From Bacillota bacterium (GTDB taxonomy: Bacteria > Bacillota > Bacilli > Bacillales_B > DSM-18226), in NCBI GenBank assembly GCA_021821235.1, contig JAKACS010000300.1:1-5198 (forward strand): a DNA stretch of 5,198 bases, given 5' to 3'. Shown one piece after another: positions 4,898 to 5,198 of this stretch; positions within the stretch are counted from its first letter, which is position 1, and each line of letters opens with the position of its first letter. Position numbers and translations under genes: made by a program. The notes under the pieces are model-generated. The model was not told the DNA's origin and made no database searches. It saw only the letters and a program-made list of their open reading frames with translations.

Positions 4898-4926
4898 TTG
4901 ACAACCCTTTAAAATCATATTATAGT
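4898..4926 (+). promoter_or_regulatory. Strong sigma-A promoter of tRNA-Val
   Basis: TTGACA (4898-4903), 17 bases, then TATAGT (4921-4926), which is five of six matches to TATAAT. This is the best vegetative promoter in the window, as expected for a stable RNA gene. Transcription would begin near 4933, giving a leader of about 28 bases that is trimmed from the tRNA. Confidence 0.9.
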
Positions 4927-4960
4927 AATAACTGTCTCCAACAAAACAATATAAAACCAT

Positions 4961-5033
4961 GATCTGTTAGCTCAGCTGGGAGAGCATCACCTTGACAGGG
5001 TGGGGGTCGGGGGTTCGAGCCCCTCACAGGTCA
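4961..5033 (+). tRNA. tRNA-Val (anticodon GAC)
   Basis: The cloverleaf is complete. The acceptor stem pairs 4961-4967 with 5026-5032, with one T-G pair. The D stem is 4970-4973 with 4982-4985. The anticodon stem is 4987-4991 with 4999-5003, enclosing the loop TTGACAG with anticodon GAC at 4994-4996 (valine, codons GUC/GUU). There is a 5-base variable loop. The T stem is 5009-5013 with 5021-5025, enclosing TTCGAGC. The discriminator is A5033. It is followed by TCC, so CCA is not encoded and must be added by the CCA-adding enzyme. It is a single tRNA gene with its own promoter and terminator. Confidence 0.96.
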
Positions 5034-5051
5034 TCCATCACTACAGAGAAG

Positions 5052-5090
5052 AAAGAAAAACGTCCTTGGTTATTAAGGGCGTTTTTCTTT
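5052..5090 (+). terminator. Intrinsic terminator of the tRNA-Val transcript
   Basis: A stem of 16 pairs (5052-5067 with 5075-5090, one G-T pair) encloses a 7-base GGTTATT loop. The 3' arm ends GTTTTTCTTTT, giving a strong U-tract. It begins 18 bases after the tRNA, so the tRNA is transcribed as a single unit. The A-rich 5' arm means it could also work on the minus strand. Confidence 0.9.
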
Positions 5091-5173
5091 TGCGAGAACC
5101 GTGCAATTACAACAGCCATAAGGAATTATCCTAAACAGAAAAGCAATCACCAAAAAATTAAAGGATGCAAACA

Positions 5174-5198
5174 ATGCAGCGGTATTTTACTTCCCCAA
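5174..5198 (+). CDS. Start of an unidentified plus-strand gene, cut by the window edge
   Basis: ATG at 5174 is preceded by AAAGGAT with a seven-base gap, an excellent ribosome binding site. The visible residues are MQRYFTSP, with no stop before the window ends. An in-frame ATG at 5165 lies inside the ribosome binding site and is a poorer choice. MQRYF also begins the 16S rRNA methyltransferase RsmE, but eight residues cannot identify a protein. I give no function. Confidence 0.45.

Noticed and set aside
5091..5173. Promoter for the gene at the right edge
   Set aside because: No -35/-10 pair with acceptable match and spacing was found; the imperfect palindrome AGGAATTATCCT alone is not enough.

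Overview
The window looks like chromosomal DNA of a spore-forming Bacillaceae species (genus Bacillus or a close relative). The evidence is two sporulation genes (a tiny YjcZ-type peptide and SpoVIF), promoters resembling sigma-K and sigma-B sites, strong Shine-Dalgarno sequences, and a gene set matching the Bacillus subtilis yjc region (yjcZ, spoVIF/yjcC, yjcD, yjcF, yjcG). Species cannot be fixed from the sequence alone.

Layout. From 1 to 350 there is a leader with no recognised gene, then yjcZ (143-259, +) with its own sporulation-type promoter and a perfect-stem terminator, then a second sporulation-type promoter. spoVIF (366-620, +) follows and converges on a large minus-strand gene, with a shared bidirectional terminator between them. 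That gene, 656-2935 (-), is a YjcD-type UvrD/PcrA-like superfamily 1A helicase with a TTG start and a cysteine-containing N-terminal extension resembling a zinc site. Between yjcD and the next plus-strand gene is a structured intergenic region (2993-3134): a terminator-like hairpin oriented for the minus strand, then three tightly packed hairpins whose loops are TCCT-type or the complementary GGAT. A convincing sigma-B-like promoter (3150-3175) then precedes a small plus-strand gene of unknown function (3209-3463). A bidirectional terminator separates it from the minus-strand pair yjcG-yjcF (4451 to 3510), a 2H phosphoesterase-like protein followed 3 bases later by a GNAT acetyltransferase. 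Past yjcG is a frameshifted small membrane-protein gene (4607-4890, +), then a near-consensus sigma-A promoter, a tRNA-Val(GAC) gene without encoded CCA, its terminator, and the first codons of another plus-strand gene at the right edge.

How the parts relate. yjcZ and spoVIF look like separately terminated mother-cell sporulation units. yjcG-yjcF is a compact two-gene operon, probably translationally coupled. The 84-residue protein may belong to the general stress regulon. The least explained feature is the hairpin cluster at 3059-3134. It may be a repeated palindromic element or part of a minus-strand structured RNA ending at the 2993-3010 hairpin; both are inferences.
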